Source of the DNA: Halobacillus_B rhizosphaerae
Lineage (GTDB): Bacteria; Bacillota; Bacilli; Bacillales; Halobacillaceae
Assembly (NCBI RefSeq): GCF_046719735.1
Contig: NZ_JAUTWQ010000001.1
Span: forward strand, 1-64,000
DNA: 64,000 nt
Direction of reading: 5' to 3'
Part shown: piece after piece, positions 53,612 through 62,405 of the stretch
Position numbering within the stretch: position 1 is the stretch's first letter
How the letters are laid out: the number at the start of each line of letters is the position of its first letter
Made by a program: the position numbers and the translations under genes
The notes under the pieces: model-generated
The model's input: only the letters and a program-made list of their open reading frames with translations
What the model was told of the DNA's origin: nothing
Database searches by the model: none

Positions 53612-53718
53612 TTTTTTTGAAACGGAACGAGATACGAAGAGTGAAGATCGATATTTAGTAACGTCTCATGGTATGATAATATAATGAACTTGAAAATGTG
53701 TAAAAGGAGTTATCCTTT

Positions 53719-54867
53719 ATGATTTATTTAGATAATAGTGCAACTACCCAGCCTTTACCAGAAGTTTTAGATAGCTATCATAAAGTTTCGATGAATTATT
53801 TTGGTAATCCATCTTCTGTACACCATTTAGGAAGTGAAGCAGAAAGGCTGCTGGGAAAAGCAAGAAAACAAGCATCCTCTGTATTTCAAGTAGATGAAAA
53901 GGAAGTTATCTTTACTTCTGGCGGCACCGAAGGAAACAACATGGCCATTAAAGGTACTGCCTTTATGCACCAAACAAGAGGAAAGCATTTAATAACTTCG
54001 AGCGTTGAGCATCCTTCTGTACTAGAGGCTTTCCGTGCTCTGGAATCCCTCGGTTTCGAAGTGAGTTATCTTGATGTGAATAACGAAGGCCGTGTGAACC
54101 CAAATGACGTCGAGCAAGCCATAAGAAAGGATACTATTTTAGTGAGCCTGATGTCCGTTAACAATGAATTGGGAACCATTCAGCCGATCCAGGAAGTAGG
54201 TAAGTTGCTAAAAAACTACCCGACGACCCTCTTTCATGTTGATCATGTCCAGGGGTTGGGCAAAATACCTATAGCCATCAAAGATTTTGGAATTGATATG
54301 TGCACTGTTTCAGGCCATAAAATACATGGATTAAAAGGAACAGGTGCATTAGTGGTTCAAAATCATGTTAGTTTATTTCCGCTGCTTCATGGAGGCGGGC
54401 AAGAAAGGCGCTATCGCTCGGGTACCGAGAATCTTCCTGGAGTCACTGCCTTTGTAAAAGCATTAAGGATGATAGAAGAAGAGCGGGAGATTTCTGGAGC
54501 AGACCTACTGCAATTAAAAGAAAGTTTGCAGAAGCAACTGCAGAATATACCAGGGGTCTACGTGAACACTCCAGCCCATTCTGCTCCTCATATCGTGAAT
54601 TTTTCCGTCCCGGGTTTTAAACCAGAGGTGCTGATTCACTCTTTAGGGGAAAGGGAGGTCTATATTTCCACTAAAAGTGCTTGTTCATCTAAAGATTCCA
54701 ATGTGAGTGCAGTACTTCAAGCCTGCCGATTGGATCAGGAAAAAACTACTTCGGCATTACGAGTAAGTATGTCTTACTTAACTACACACGAAGAAATTAA
54801 TACATTTATTGAAACGTTACATGGAGCAATCCAAGAATTACAACCCACCATGGGGAGGTCCTTATGA
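53719..54867 (+). CDS. nifZ: Cysteine desulfurase (NifS/IscS-like, NifZ)
   Basis: The 382-residue class V aminotransferase opens MIYLDNSATTQPLP, with the PLP lysine in SGHKIHGLKGTGALV (about residues 194-208) and the catalytic cysteine in STKSACSSKD (about 318-327). It makes a persulfide from cysteine. It is coupled to thiI by an ATGA overlap, as in B. subtilis, where this desulfurase (NifZ) supplies sulfur to ThiI for 4-thiouridine in tRNA. Confidence 0.93.
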   Translation: MIYLDNSATTQPLPEVLDSYHKVSMNYFGNPSSVHHLGSEAERLLGKARKQASSVFQVDEKEVIFTSGGTEGNNMAIKGTAFMHQTRGKHLITSSVEHPSVLEAFRALESLGFEVSYLDVNNEGRVNPNDVEQAIRKDTILVSLMSVNNELGTIQPIQEVGKLLKNYPTTLFHVDHVQGLGKIPIAIKDFGIDMCTVSGHKIHGLKGTGALVVQNHVSLFPLLHGGGQERRYRSGTENLPGVTAFVKALRMIEEEREISGADLLQLKESLQKQLQNIPGVYVNTPAHSAPHIVNFSVPGFKPEVLIHSLGEREVYISTKSACSSKDSNVSAVLQACRLDQEKTTSALRVSMSYLTTHEEINTFIETLHGAIQELQPTMGRSL

Positions 54868-56075
54868 ATTTTGATCGAATACTAATCCGTTATGGAGAGA
54901 TGGCGCTAAAAGGAAAGAAGCGGAACCATTTTGAATCCATATTACAAAGAAATCTTAAAACGAAACTAAAGAACTTTCCTAACACACATATAAAGAAAAC
55001 AAGAGATAGAATGTACGTTTTGTTAAACGGTGAAGATCCATCCCAAGTTATGGAGAAATGCCGTGAAGTTTTTGGTATTCACAGTATGAGCTATGCGATT
55101 AGGGTAGAAAAGAATGAAGAGGAATTAAAAAGCGCGGTCCTTCTTGCATTTGAAGAAGCTGATGGTGCGAGAAGTTTCAAAATATCTGCCAAAAGGTCAG
55201 ACAAGAATTTCCCTATTAACTCCCAGGATTTAAATCCACTGCTGGGAGGGTACGTGCTGAAAAATACGGACGGAGTTACCGTAGATGTTCATTATCCTGA
55301 TGTGGAAATAAAAGTTGATATTAGAACCGATGCAGCGTATGTGACAGCTCAGGACTATCCTGGCGCAGGAGGCTTGCCGGTTGGGACAACGGGAAAATCT
55401 CTTCTGCTCCTTTCAGGGGGCATAGACAGCCCTGTATCTGGCTATTTAACTATGAAGAGAGGTGTGGAAATCGATGCCATCCATTTTCATTCCCCGCCTT
55501 ATACTAGTGAACGAGCCAAACAAAAAGTGATAGACTTAGCAGGCGAGCTGTCTAAATTTGGGCATAAGATCAATATACATGTGGTTCCTTTCACAGCCAT
55601 TCAGCAAAAGATCCAACGGGAGATGCCAGAAGGTTACAGCATGACAATCATGCGGAGAATGATGATGAGAATAAGTGAAAAACTTGCTCGCAAAGAAGGC
55701 ATTTTGTCGCTTACTACTGGAGAAAGCTTAGGACAAGTAGCAAGCCAGACGATGGAGAGTATGAATGCTATAAATGAAGTAACCAATTATCCTATTATAC
55801 GTCCGTTGGTTTCCATGGATAAGTTAGAAATTATCACGATCGCAAGAAAGATTGGAACGTATGATATATCTATTAGACCATATGAGGATTGCTGTACGGT
55901 TTTTGTCCCGCAAGCACCTAAGACTAAGCCTACTCGTGAAAAATCCACTTACTATGAATCGAATTCAGATTTCACCAATGATATCCAAAAGGCATTGGAT
56001 GAAACAGCGGTCATTCACGTTAAGGAAAATCAATCAGCTGATCAAATTGAAAACGATTTTGATGAACTACTATAA
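54864..56075 (+). CDS. thiI: tRNA 4-thiouridine synthetase ThiI
   Basis: The 403-residue protein has a ferredoxin-like N-terminus and a THUMP domain (about residues 60-165), then the PP-loop ATPase SLLLLSGGIDSPVSGYLTM (about 178-196), with TTGESLGQVASQT further on. It lacks the rhodanese domain of E. coli ThiI, as usual in Bacillaceae, so the desulfurase upstream is the sulfur donor. The start overlaps the desulfurase stop, and a hairpin terminator follows. Confidence 0.93.
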   Translation: MNFDRILIRYGEMALKGKKRNHFESILQRNLKTKLKNFPNTHIKKTRDRMYVLLNGEDPSQVMEKCREVFGIHSMSYAIRVEKNEEELKSAVLLAFEEADGARSFKISAKRSDKNFPINSQDLNPLLGGYVLKNTDGVTVDVHYPDVEIKVDIRTDAAYVTAQDYPGAGGLPVGTTGKSLLLLSGGIDSPVSGYLTMKRGVEIDAIHFHSPPYTSERAKQKVIDLAGELSKFGHKINIHVVPFTAIQQKIQREMPEGYSMTIMRRMMMRISEKLARKEGILSLTTGESLGQVASQTMESMNAINEVTNYPIIRPLVSMDKLEIITIARKIGTYDISIRPYEDCCTVFVPQAPKTKPTREKSTYYESNSDFTNDIQKALDETAVIHVKENQSADQIENDFDELL

Positions 56076-56109
56076 AGACATCGGTATGAAAATTAGAATT
56101 CAAAATGAT

Positions 56110-56148
56110 AACCCGAACCCCTTAATATAATGTGGGTTCGGTTTTTTT
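56110..56148 (+). terminator. Terminator after thiI
   Basis: CCGAACCC pairs with GGGTTCGG around CTTAATATAATGT, followed by TTTTTTTC. Confidence 0.85.
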
Positions 56149-56165
56149 CTTTAGCACACTTTCCC

Positions 56166-56455
56166 CTTATACTCGTCGGGGCTCCCAGGGCGCTTCCGCT
56201 TTTGATATATCCAGCTGCGAGTCGCAGATCCACGCGGTTCTAAGTCATCGACTTCCAGAGGGGGAAGATCGCCCCTCTTACAGCCGCTGGCTTAGCCCGG
56301 GGGATCTAAACGTTCCTCTCCGCTTTTGAACATCCAGCTCCAGCGCCCAGCCCCTCGAGGTCATAAGTCGATCGCCTGCGGGGAGGACAAGCTCTCACCT
56401 CCGCCGCTCGTCTTATGCTTGTCGGGGCTCCCAGGGCGCTTCCGCTTTTGATATA
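56166..56455. repeat. GC-rich intergenic hairpin repeat element
   Basis: A 44-base segment at 56166-56209 recurs at 56412-56455 with two differences; both contain GTCGGGGCTCCCAGGGCG. Between them, AGCGCCCAGCCCCTCGAGG...CATAAG near 56342 is largely the reverse complement of the 56412 copy, giving a hairpin about 110 bases long. GC content is far above the neighbours. Similar extragenic hairpin families are known in Bacillaceae. No gene is credible in the 459 bases between thiI and the amidohydrolase. Confidence 0.82.
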
Positions 56456-56534
56456 ATTACAAGCAAAGCTGATGACTTCTTTTGGGGTTTGGTCTATGGT
56501 AGAGCTAACAGGAAATTTCAGGGAGGGTTTGGAT

Positions 56535-58121
56535 ATGAAATTATGGTATGGTGGTAAGATTTATACGATGAAGGAAGAAGGTCACTGGGTGGAAGCTGTG
56601 GTTACTGAAGGTGGAAAGGTTGTAAAAGCGGGAGATACTCAGGATTTATATAATCAATTTAAAGATGCGATTGAGGAAGACTTTAATTTAACTGGAGCGG
56701 TCATGTACCCGGGGTTTACCGACAGCCATCTTCATATTATTGGTCATGGAGAGAGACTGATGCGGTTAGACCTCTCATTTATGAAGTCTGCTGAGGAAGT
56801 TAAGCAGGCTTTGAGCCAGCATGCAGAACAGCTTGAGCCAGGCGAATGGATTATTGGTGATGGCTGGAATGAGAATTTATGGGAAGAAAAAAGAATTATA
56901 CATAGAGACGAGCTTGATGAAATCTCTACCGATCACCCCATGATGCTCACCCGTGTCTGCCGACATGCCCTTCTGGCGAACTCAAAAGCTATGGAACTGG
57001 CGCAAGTTAATAAAAATGTAGAAGATCCACAAGGGGGAGTGGTGGTAAAAGACGAGAATGGAGAACCATCCGGTCTTTTTCATGATCAGGCGCAGGAACT
57101 TATTAAAAGGGCTATGCCGGAGGTTACAGAAGCTTACTTAAATAAGGCTACAGAACTAGCTGTTCGTGATATGCATACGTATGGTTTAGTTGGCGGTCAT
57201 AGTGAAGATCTAAATTATTATGGTGGCTTTAAAAGGACATTTGAGGCATTTACAAATGTGATCGATGGGGAAGACTTGAAATTCAGAGCCCACCTATTGG
57301 TACACCATGGGGTTATTGAACAGATGGATAAAGAAGGGCTAGGCTTTAAGAAAGGGACCCCATTTGTAGAGTTAGGGGCGATGAAGATTTTTGCCGATGG
57401 TGCTATTGGCGGAAGGACTGCCTGGCTGGTAGAAGAATATAGTGATGATCCTGGCAATCATGGGGTTGCTATTCACACAGCGGAACAGCTGACCGAGCTT
57501 GTGAAACAGGCCCGCAAACGTAAAATGCCAGTAGCTGTTCATGCAATTGGTGATGGTGCTGTAGAAGCGGTAGCAAATGTTATCGATGAATACCCAGTGG
57601 TTAAGGGGGAGCGGGACAGGATCATTCATGCGCAAATACTCCGTCCGGAACTCATTCAACGACTTACCACTATGGATGTGATCTTAGATATTCAACCAAC
57701 CTTTGTGGCCTCGGATTTCCCTTGGGTAATGGACCGCTTAGGAAATGTACGCCTGAAGACTTCTTACTCTTGGAAAACTTTACTGGATGCGGGAATTATT
57801 TGTGCTGGCGGGTCGGATGCACCGATTGAGGAAATAAATCCTCTCCTGGGAATCAGGGCAGCAGTTGACCGAAGAGCCACATATGACAATGAAGTATATC
57901 AAACAGAAGAAAGATTAAGCGTTTATGAAGCCATCTCTTTATACACGAAAGGGAGTGCCCTTGCGATCTCGAAAGAAGACAGCCACGGAATAATTGAAGA
58001 AGGATTTGCTGCCGATTTCACCGTATTGGACCGGGACTTGTTCTCTCTGAAATCTCATGAACTTGCAGATGCTACGGTAACGATGACTGTGGTGGATGAA
58101 GAAATCATGTATCAAAGATAA
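56535..58121 (+). CDS. Amidohydrolase, YtcJ-like
   Basis: The 528-residue metal-dependent amidohydrolase has PGFTDSHLHIIGHGERL (the HxH motif at about residues 67-69), GDGWNENLW and, near the C-terminus, GGSDAPIEEINPLLGI. The pattern fits the YtcJ/exoenzyme-regulatory-like family, which acts on N-acyl or formyl groups in the cytoplasm. The substrate is unknown. GGGAGGG precedes the ATG at 56535; the longer frame from 56472 starts within the repeat's edge and is rejected. A terminator follows. Confidence 0.82.
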   Translation: MKLWYGGKIYTMKEEGHWVEAVVTEGGKVVKAGDTQDLYNQFKDAIEEDFNLTGAVMYPGFTDSHLHIIGHGERLMRLDLSFMKSAEEVKQALSQHAEQLEPGEWIIGDGWNENLWEEKRIIHRDELDEISTDHPMMLTRVCRHALLANSKAMELAQVNKNVEDPQGGVVVKDENGEPSGLFHDQAQELIKRAMPEVTEAYLNKATELAVRDMHTYGLVGGHSEDLNYYGGFKRTFEAFTNVIDGEDLKFRAHLLVHHGVIEQMDKEGLGFKKGTPFVELGAMKIFADGAIGGRTAWLVEEYSDDPGNHGVAIHTAEQLTELVKQARKRKMPVAVHAIGDGAVEAVANVIDEYPVVKGERDRIIHAQILRPELIQRLTTMDVILDIQPTFVASDFPWVMDRLGNVRLKTSYSWKTLLDAGIICAGGSDAPIEEINPLLGIRAAVDRRATYDNEVYQTEERLSVYEAISLYTKGSALAISKEDSHGIIEEGFAADFTVLDRDLFSLKSHELADATVTMTVVDEEIMYQR

Positions 58122-58156
58122 TAAAGAGGAAAGACAAAATGATATTTTAACTTACG

Positions 58157-58196
58157 GAAAGCCCGAACTAATTATCTCTATTAGTTCGGGCTTTCA
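58157..58196 (+). terminator. Terminator after amidohydrolase gene
   Basis: GAAAGCCCGAACTAAT pairs with ATTAGTTCGGGCTTTC around TATCTCT. It is the most perfect of the CCGAAC/GTTCGG hairpins; the T run is short. Confidence 0.8.
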
Positions 58197-58301
58197 TAGT
58201 TAGTATTTAATTAAAGTTCATGATTCTGCTTCTAATTATTCATTCCAAATAGTCACACTCATATTGCCTTAATCTCCTGGTCAAACCGGCTGCACTGCAT
58301 T

Positions 58302-59105
58302 CTATAAGAAAGTACGCTTGACTCGTTCCCAGTAAGAATTATTTTTTAATCTTACAGTCTTAATGACGTTCTGGCTCATTTGTACAGTCAGTTCACGAAT
58401 ATTACGAATGGAATAGGCTTCATTATCCATTCCTACAATAGGAAAATCGTTTCCGTTCTGCTGGACATGAAGTTTTAATGTTCGTTCTGAACCAAGGATG
58501 AATGAGGATCCTAAAGTGCGGAAACGATTATTGTTTAAAGAAGCAAGCTCGCTCACTTGAAAACATGGAATTTTAGGGTCCACGACAGCCCCATTTACCG
58601 ATTTGTTATAACCTGTACTCCCAGTTGGAGTAGCTACGATAAGTCCATCACCTCTAAAGGTTTCAAAGTGGATATCATCAATAAATACATCAATATCAAT
58701 CGTCTTAATGAGTGTGGATCGGACACTGCATTCATTCAAGCATAGAAACGTGGACTCATTATTAATTGTTGTCTCGATCACGGGAAATCTGCGGACTTCG
58801 ACTTCCGCATTGATCATAGAGTCAACCATTTCATTATAGTGCTCAATGTCGAAGTCACAGTATAGTCCTGCTTCATTTTCTTTTTTAATCCCCACATATA
58901 GACAATCTTGTCGAAAGCCGGTTTTACGTACGGCTTGTAGAAATGTACCGTCACCACCAACGGCTATAATGATATTGGCATTTTTTGAGTCATCCACAAT
59001 TTTAAAATTATTTTCCTCCGCTAATTGAAAAATCGGTTTTAGTTTTTCGTTTAATTCTTCATGAGGGTGATAGTAAAAGTATAAATTCCTTCTGTCACTG
59101 GTCAT
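58302..59105 (-). CDS. nadK: NAD kinase (PpnK type)
   Basis: The 267-residue enzyme has the IIAVGGDGTFLQAVR motif (about residues 46-60) and the NE motif CLNECSV (about 122-128), with TPTGSTGYNKSVNGAVV further on. It phosphorylates NAD to NADP. B. subtilis carries two NAD kinases; this one corresponds to the ytdI (nadF2/ppnKB) copy near ytxK-ackA. AAGGAGGAG precedes the ATG. Confidence 0.92.
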   Translation of the reverse strand: MTSDRRNLYFYYHPHEELNEKLKPIFQLAEENNFKIVDDSKNANIIIAVGGDGTFLQAVRKTGFRQDCLYVGIKKENEAGLYCDFDIEHYNEMVDSMINAEVEVRRFPVIETTINNESTFLCLNECSVRSTLIKTIDIDVFIDDIHFETFRGDGLIVATPTGSTGYNKSVNGAVVDPKIPCFQVSELASLNNNRFRTLGSSFILGSERTLKLHVQQNGNDFPIVGMDNEAYSIRNIRELTVQMSQNVIKTVRLKNNSYWERVKRTFL

Positions 59106-59261
59106 AGAAGCTCCTCCTTATGTAATTCCTAGTAGATAGTTTACCATTTCATTTTCGCTATGGATAGTTGTAACCCTATGTTTTAGAAGGCATCAGTTAG
59201 ACATTAACTAGTATAGCCTTCATAATGAATTTGTCACCAATTTTACTTTAGGAGGCAAATT

Positions 59262-59762
59262 ATGACCAGCTTCACCTTTAAAGAACAGTCTGTTACATTG
59301 CCAGAAAAGAAGATAAAAAAAGGGGATAAGGCCCCGGATTTTAAAGTTTTGGATAATAAGTTAAATGAAGTGACACTTTCTAAATATAATGGATGCATAA
59401 AATTAATTAGTGTGGTTCCTTCACTTGATACTGGGGTTTGTAATGACCAGACCAGGCGTTTTAATGAAGATGCAAATGAACTTGAAAATGTTGAAGTTTT
59501 AACCATAAGCATGGACCTTCCATTCGCTCAAAAACGATGGTGCGGTAACTCGGGAATCGATGATGTGATTACTTTATCTGATCATCGCTATGCTTCTTTT
59601 GGGGAGGCGTACGGAGTCCTGATGGAGGAAATGCGATTACTATGCAGAGCAGTATTTGTAGTCGACTCCAATGATGAAGTTGTTTATACTGAATATGTTC
59701 AGGAAGCTACAGATCACCCTGACTATGATGGAGCTCTAGAAGCAGCAAGATCAGCTGCTTAA
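59262..59762 (+). CDS. tpx: Thiol peroxidase Tpx
   Basis: The 166-residue peroxiredoxin has the peroxidatic cysteine in VPSLDTGVCNDQTRRF (Cys at about residue 60) and the resolving cysteine in RLLCRAVFVVD (about 94). It reduces hydrogen and lipid peroxides using thioredoxin. TAGGAGG precedes the ATG. It sits between nadK (divergent) and ytxK, as in B. subtilis. Confidence 0.94.
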   Translation: MTSFTFKEQSVTLPEKKIKKGDKAPDFKVLDNKLNEVTLSKYNGCIKLISVVPSLDTGVCNDQTRRFNEDANELENVEVLTISMDLPFAQKRWCGNSGIDDVITLSDHRYASFGEAYGVLMEEMRLLCRAVFVVDSNDEVVYTEYVQEATDHPDYDGALEAARSAA

Positions 59763-59895
59763 CATCACAAATCTTGAATATTTTATATGAATTCGATATG
59801 GTAGAGATAGAACAAACAAATCATTGAATGGGGAGTGACGCATTTTTAATAATGCGTCATTTTCTTTGAATATAGGTTTGACTAGGAGGAGCGAA

Positions 59896-60885
59896 ATGAA
59901 GCAGGCACAAGTAGAGAAATTATATGAATGGATTGATCAAGTATCAACTTCGATCTCAGAGAGTATGAACATTACTTATCTTGAAGGAGTTGCAGAAGGA
60001 TTAGACGTATTATTTAATGGAAAGCCTTTTGCAGATATGGAGAAGGATTTGCAGTCCACCCTTAACAACGAATTGACTCGAATTAAAACGGATGAATTTG
60101 AAAAAGAAGAAGTTCGTAAATCAATTCAACTCGCCATTTTAAAGGGGATGAAAGGGGCCACTCAGCAGCAGCACTTAATTACACCGGACTCTGTCGCCAT
60201 GTTTATGGGATATTTGACTTCAAAGCTTTTTGAGGGAAAAGAAGAGCTTAGATTGTTTGATCCGGCTTGTGGGACAGGCAATTTGTTGACTTCTGTTATG
60301 AATCAGCTTGATATGAAGCTCTCCGCTTATGGTAGCGAAGTGGATCAGACGCTGCTTCAATTGGCATTAGCCAATGCAAACTTACAAAAGAATCAAATTG
60401 AATTCTTCCATCAGGATAGTCTTCGTCCTTTCTTACTTGAACCTGTCGATTTTGTATTAGGTGATTTGCCTGTGGGATACTATCCTGATGATATTCAAGC
60501 GGCAAATTATAAGTTAAAGGCAGAAGAAGGTCATTCTTACGCTCATCACTTATTTATTGAGCAAGGTTTGAAGTACGTTCAGGATGGCGGTTATTTAATG
60601 TTTATGGTGCCAAACTTTTTATTTGATGGAGAACAGTCCAAAGCTTTACAAGCCTTTTTGCGGGAACACGCCCATATTGTAGGAATGCTTCAGTTATCTG
60701 ATTCTCTATTTAAAAATGAGAAGCACGGAAAAAGTATATTAATTCTGCAGAAAAAAGGTAAAAACGCTAAGCCTCCTAAACAGGCACTGCTAGTAAAACT
60801 TCCTTCTTTCAAAGATCCGAATGCAATGTCAGATATCATCGCTCAAATGAATCAGTGGTTTGAGGAATATAAAGCGGCACAATAA
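59896..60885 (+). CDS. ytxK: Class I SAM methyltransferase YtxK
   Basis: The 329-residue protein has an N6-adenine-DNA-methyltransferase-like fold: SAM motif LFDPACGTGNLLTSV (about residues 116-130) and, where NPPY would lie, GDLPVGYY (about 197-204), which is not a canonical NPPY. It therefore may methylate something other than DNA adenine or be inactive. YtxK is the B. subtilis counterpart next to ackA. AGGAGGAG precedes the ATG at 59896; an earlier start at 59866 lacks a site. Confidence 0.88.
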   Translation: MKQAQVEKLYEWIDQVSTSISESMNITYLEGVAEGLDVLFNGKPFADMEKDLQSTLNNELTRIKTDEFEKEEVRKSIQLAILKGMKGATQQQHLITPDSVAMFMGYLTSKLFEGKEELRLFDPACGTGNLLTSVMNQLDMKLSAYGSEVDQTLLQLALANANLQKNQIEFFHQDSLRPFLLEPVDFVLGDLPVGYYPDDIQAANYKLKAEEGHSYAHHLFIEQGLKYVQDGGYLMFMVPNFLFDGEQSKALQAFLREHAHIVGMLQLSDSLFKNEKHGKSILILQKKGKNAKPPKQALLVKLPSFKDPNAMSDIIAQMNQWFEEYKAAQ

Positions 60886-60907
60886 TGAGAAAATAAAGAA
60901 TATTAAA

Positions 60908-60921
60908 AGTAAACGATACCA
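60908..60921 (+). promoter_or_regulatory. Possible cre site upstream of ackA
   Basis: AGTAAACGATACCA matches the CcpA operator consensus TGNAARCGNWWWCA at 12 of 14 positions. It lies about 60 bases upstream of the ackA -10 at 60973. CcpA activates ackA from an upstream cre in B. subtilis, which makes the position attractive; the match alone would not be significant. Confidence 0.4.
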
Positions 60922-60969
60922 AAACTGTTTAACCTTGAAAATGATCAAAACGGGTGATTAAATGGTAAC

Positions 60970-60978
60970 TGGTATAAT
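60970..60978 (+). promoter_or_regulatory. Extended -10 promoter of ackA
   Basis: TGGTATAAT has the TGn extension and a perfect -10 about 30 bases before the ackA start. No good -35 is present, consistent with an activator-dependent promoter. Confidence 0.6.
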
Positions 60979-61007
60979 GATATGAACCTATTTTGAGGGG
61001 ATGAACA

Positions 61008-62198
61008 ATGGTGAGTAATATTCTTGCAATTAATGCAGGCAGTTCTTCGTTAAAATTTCAATTAATCGAAATGCCGGAAGAAAATGTGATTACTAAAGGC
61101 TTGGTTGAGAGAATTGGAATGGATGAGTCTGTCTTTACGATAGAAGTAAATGGTGAAAAGGATACAATGGTTACAGATATTCCTGACCACGCTGTAGCAG
61201 TTACTATTCTTTTAGATAAATTAACCGATTCTGGAATTATCGCTTCCTTGGATGAAATTAATGGGGTAGGACATCGAGTTGTCCATGGCGGTGAACGATT
61301 CAGTGAATCTGTTTTAATTAATGATGAAGTAATTAATGAAATAGAAGACGTTTCCGATTTGGCACCTCTTCATAACCCTGCTAACCTAACTGGGATTCAT
61401 GCTTTTCGTGAGGTTTTGCCAAATGTTCCACAAGTGGCTGTTTTTGATACGGCTTTTCATCAGACGATGCCGGAACAATCTTATTTGTATAGTCTGCCTT
61501 ATGAATATTATGAGAAATACGGAATTCGTAAGTACGGTTTCCATGGTACTTCCCATAAATACGTATCTGAACGGGCAGCAGAAATGCTTGGACGCCCAGT
61601 AGAACAATTACGACTATTATCATGTCACTTAGGTAATGGAGCAAGTATAGCAGCTATTGAAGGCGGAAAGTCGATCGATACCTCTATGGGGTTCACCCCA
61701 CTGGCAGGGGTAACGATGGGTACTCGTTCAGGAAATATTGATCCAGCTTTAATCCCGTTCATTATGGAGAAAACGGGGAAGACGGCAAATGAAGTGATGA
61801 ACGTTTTGAATAAAGAAAGCGGTATGCTGGCACTCTCTGGTTTTTCCAGCGACTTAAGAGATATTGAAGAGAAAGCGAATCAGGGTGACGAACGTGCTGA
61901 ACTTGCGCTAGAAGTCTTCGCTGGACGGATTCATAAGTATATCGGCTCTTACGCTTCTCGTATGCATGGGATCGATGGAATTATTTTCACCGCTGGGGTT
62001 GGAGAGAATAGTACAACCATGAGGGAACGTGTGTTAAAGGGACTTGAGTTTATGGGCGTATATTGGGACCCAGCTTTAAATAAAGTCCGCGGAAAAGAAA
62101 CGTTTGTAAACTATCCTCATTCTCCGGTTAAAGTAATGATCATTCCTACAAATGAAGAAGTTATGATTGCTAGAGATACCGTTCTTAAAGGGCTTTAA
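61008..62198 (+). CDS. ackA: Acetate kinase AckA
   Basis: The 396-residue kinase of the ASKHA fold has ILAINAGSSSLKFQLIEM near the N-terminus (about residues 4-21), the signature GVGHRVVHGGERF (about 85-97) and RKYGFHGTSHKYV (about 172-184), and IIFTAGVGENS near the C-terminus. It makes acetate and ATP from acetyl phosphate, the overflow branch controlled by CcpA. GAGGGG precedes the ATG. Confidence 0.96.
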   Translation: MVSNILAINAGSSSLKFQLIEMPEENVITKGLVERIGMDESVFTIEVNGEKDTMVTDIPDHAVAVTILLDKLTDSGIIASLDEINGVGHRVVHGGERFSESVLINDEVINEIEDVSDLAPLHNPANLTGIHAFREVLPNVPQVAVFDTAFHQTMPEQSYLYSLPYEYYEKYGIRKYGFHGTSHKYVSERAAEMLGRPVEQLRLLSCHLGNGASIAAIEGGKSIDTSMGFTPLAGVTMGTRSGNIDPALIPFIMEKTGKTANEVMNVLNKESGMLALSGFSSDLRDIEEKANQGDERAELALEVFAGRIHKYIGSYASRMHGIDGIIFTAGVGENSTTMRERVLKGLEFMGVYWDPALNKVRGKETFVNYPHSPVKVMIIPTNEEVMIARDTVLKGL

Positions 62199-62308
62199 TG
62201 GTAGGACCTATCAGATAATAAAACTCCACCATTTAGATGTTTTCATAGAAGAAACTTCTTTACTTTTTCACTACAGGATGAATGGTGAGCGATTATAGAA
62301 CGAATTTA

Positions 62309-62343
62309 AAACAACCGGCAGATGATGCACGGTTGTTTTTTAG
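62309..62343 (+). terminator. Terminator after ackA
   Basis: AAACAACCG pairs with CGGTTGTTT around GCAGATGATGCA, followed by T residues. Confidence 0.85.
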
Positions 62344-62405
62344 TTTTATTCTTTTAAATTTAAGGCTACAATTAAGTAAAGCAACCTTTGAAGGAGTGGG
62401 TGGTC

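Noticed and set aside
56132..56329. 65-codon ORF after thiI
   Set aside because: It starts inside the thiI terminator region and runs through the GC-rich hairpin repeat; no ribosome binding site.
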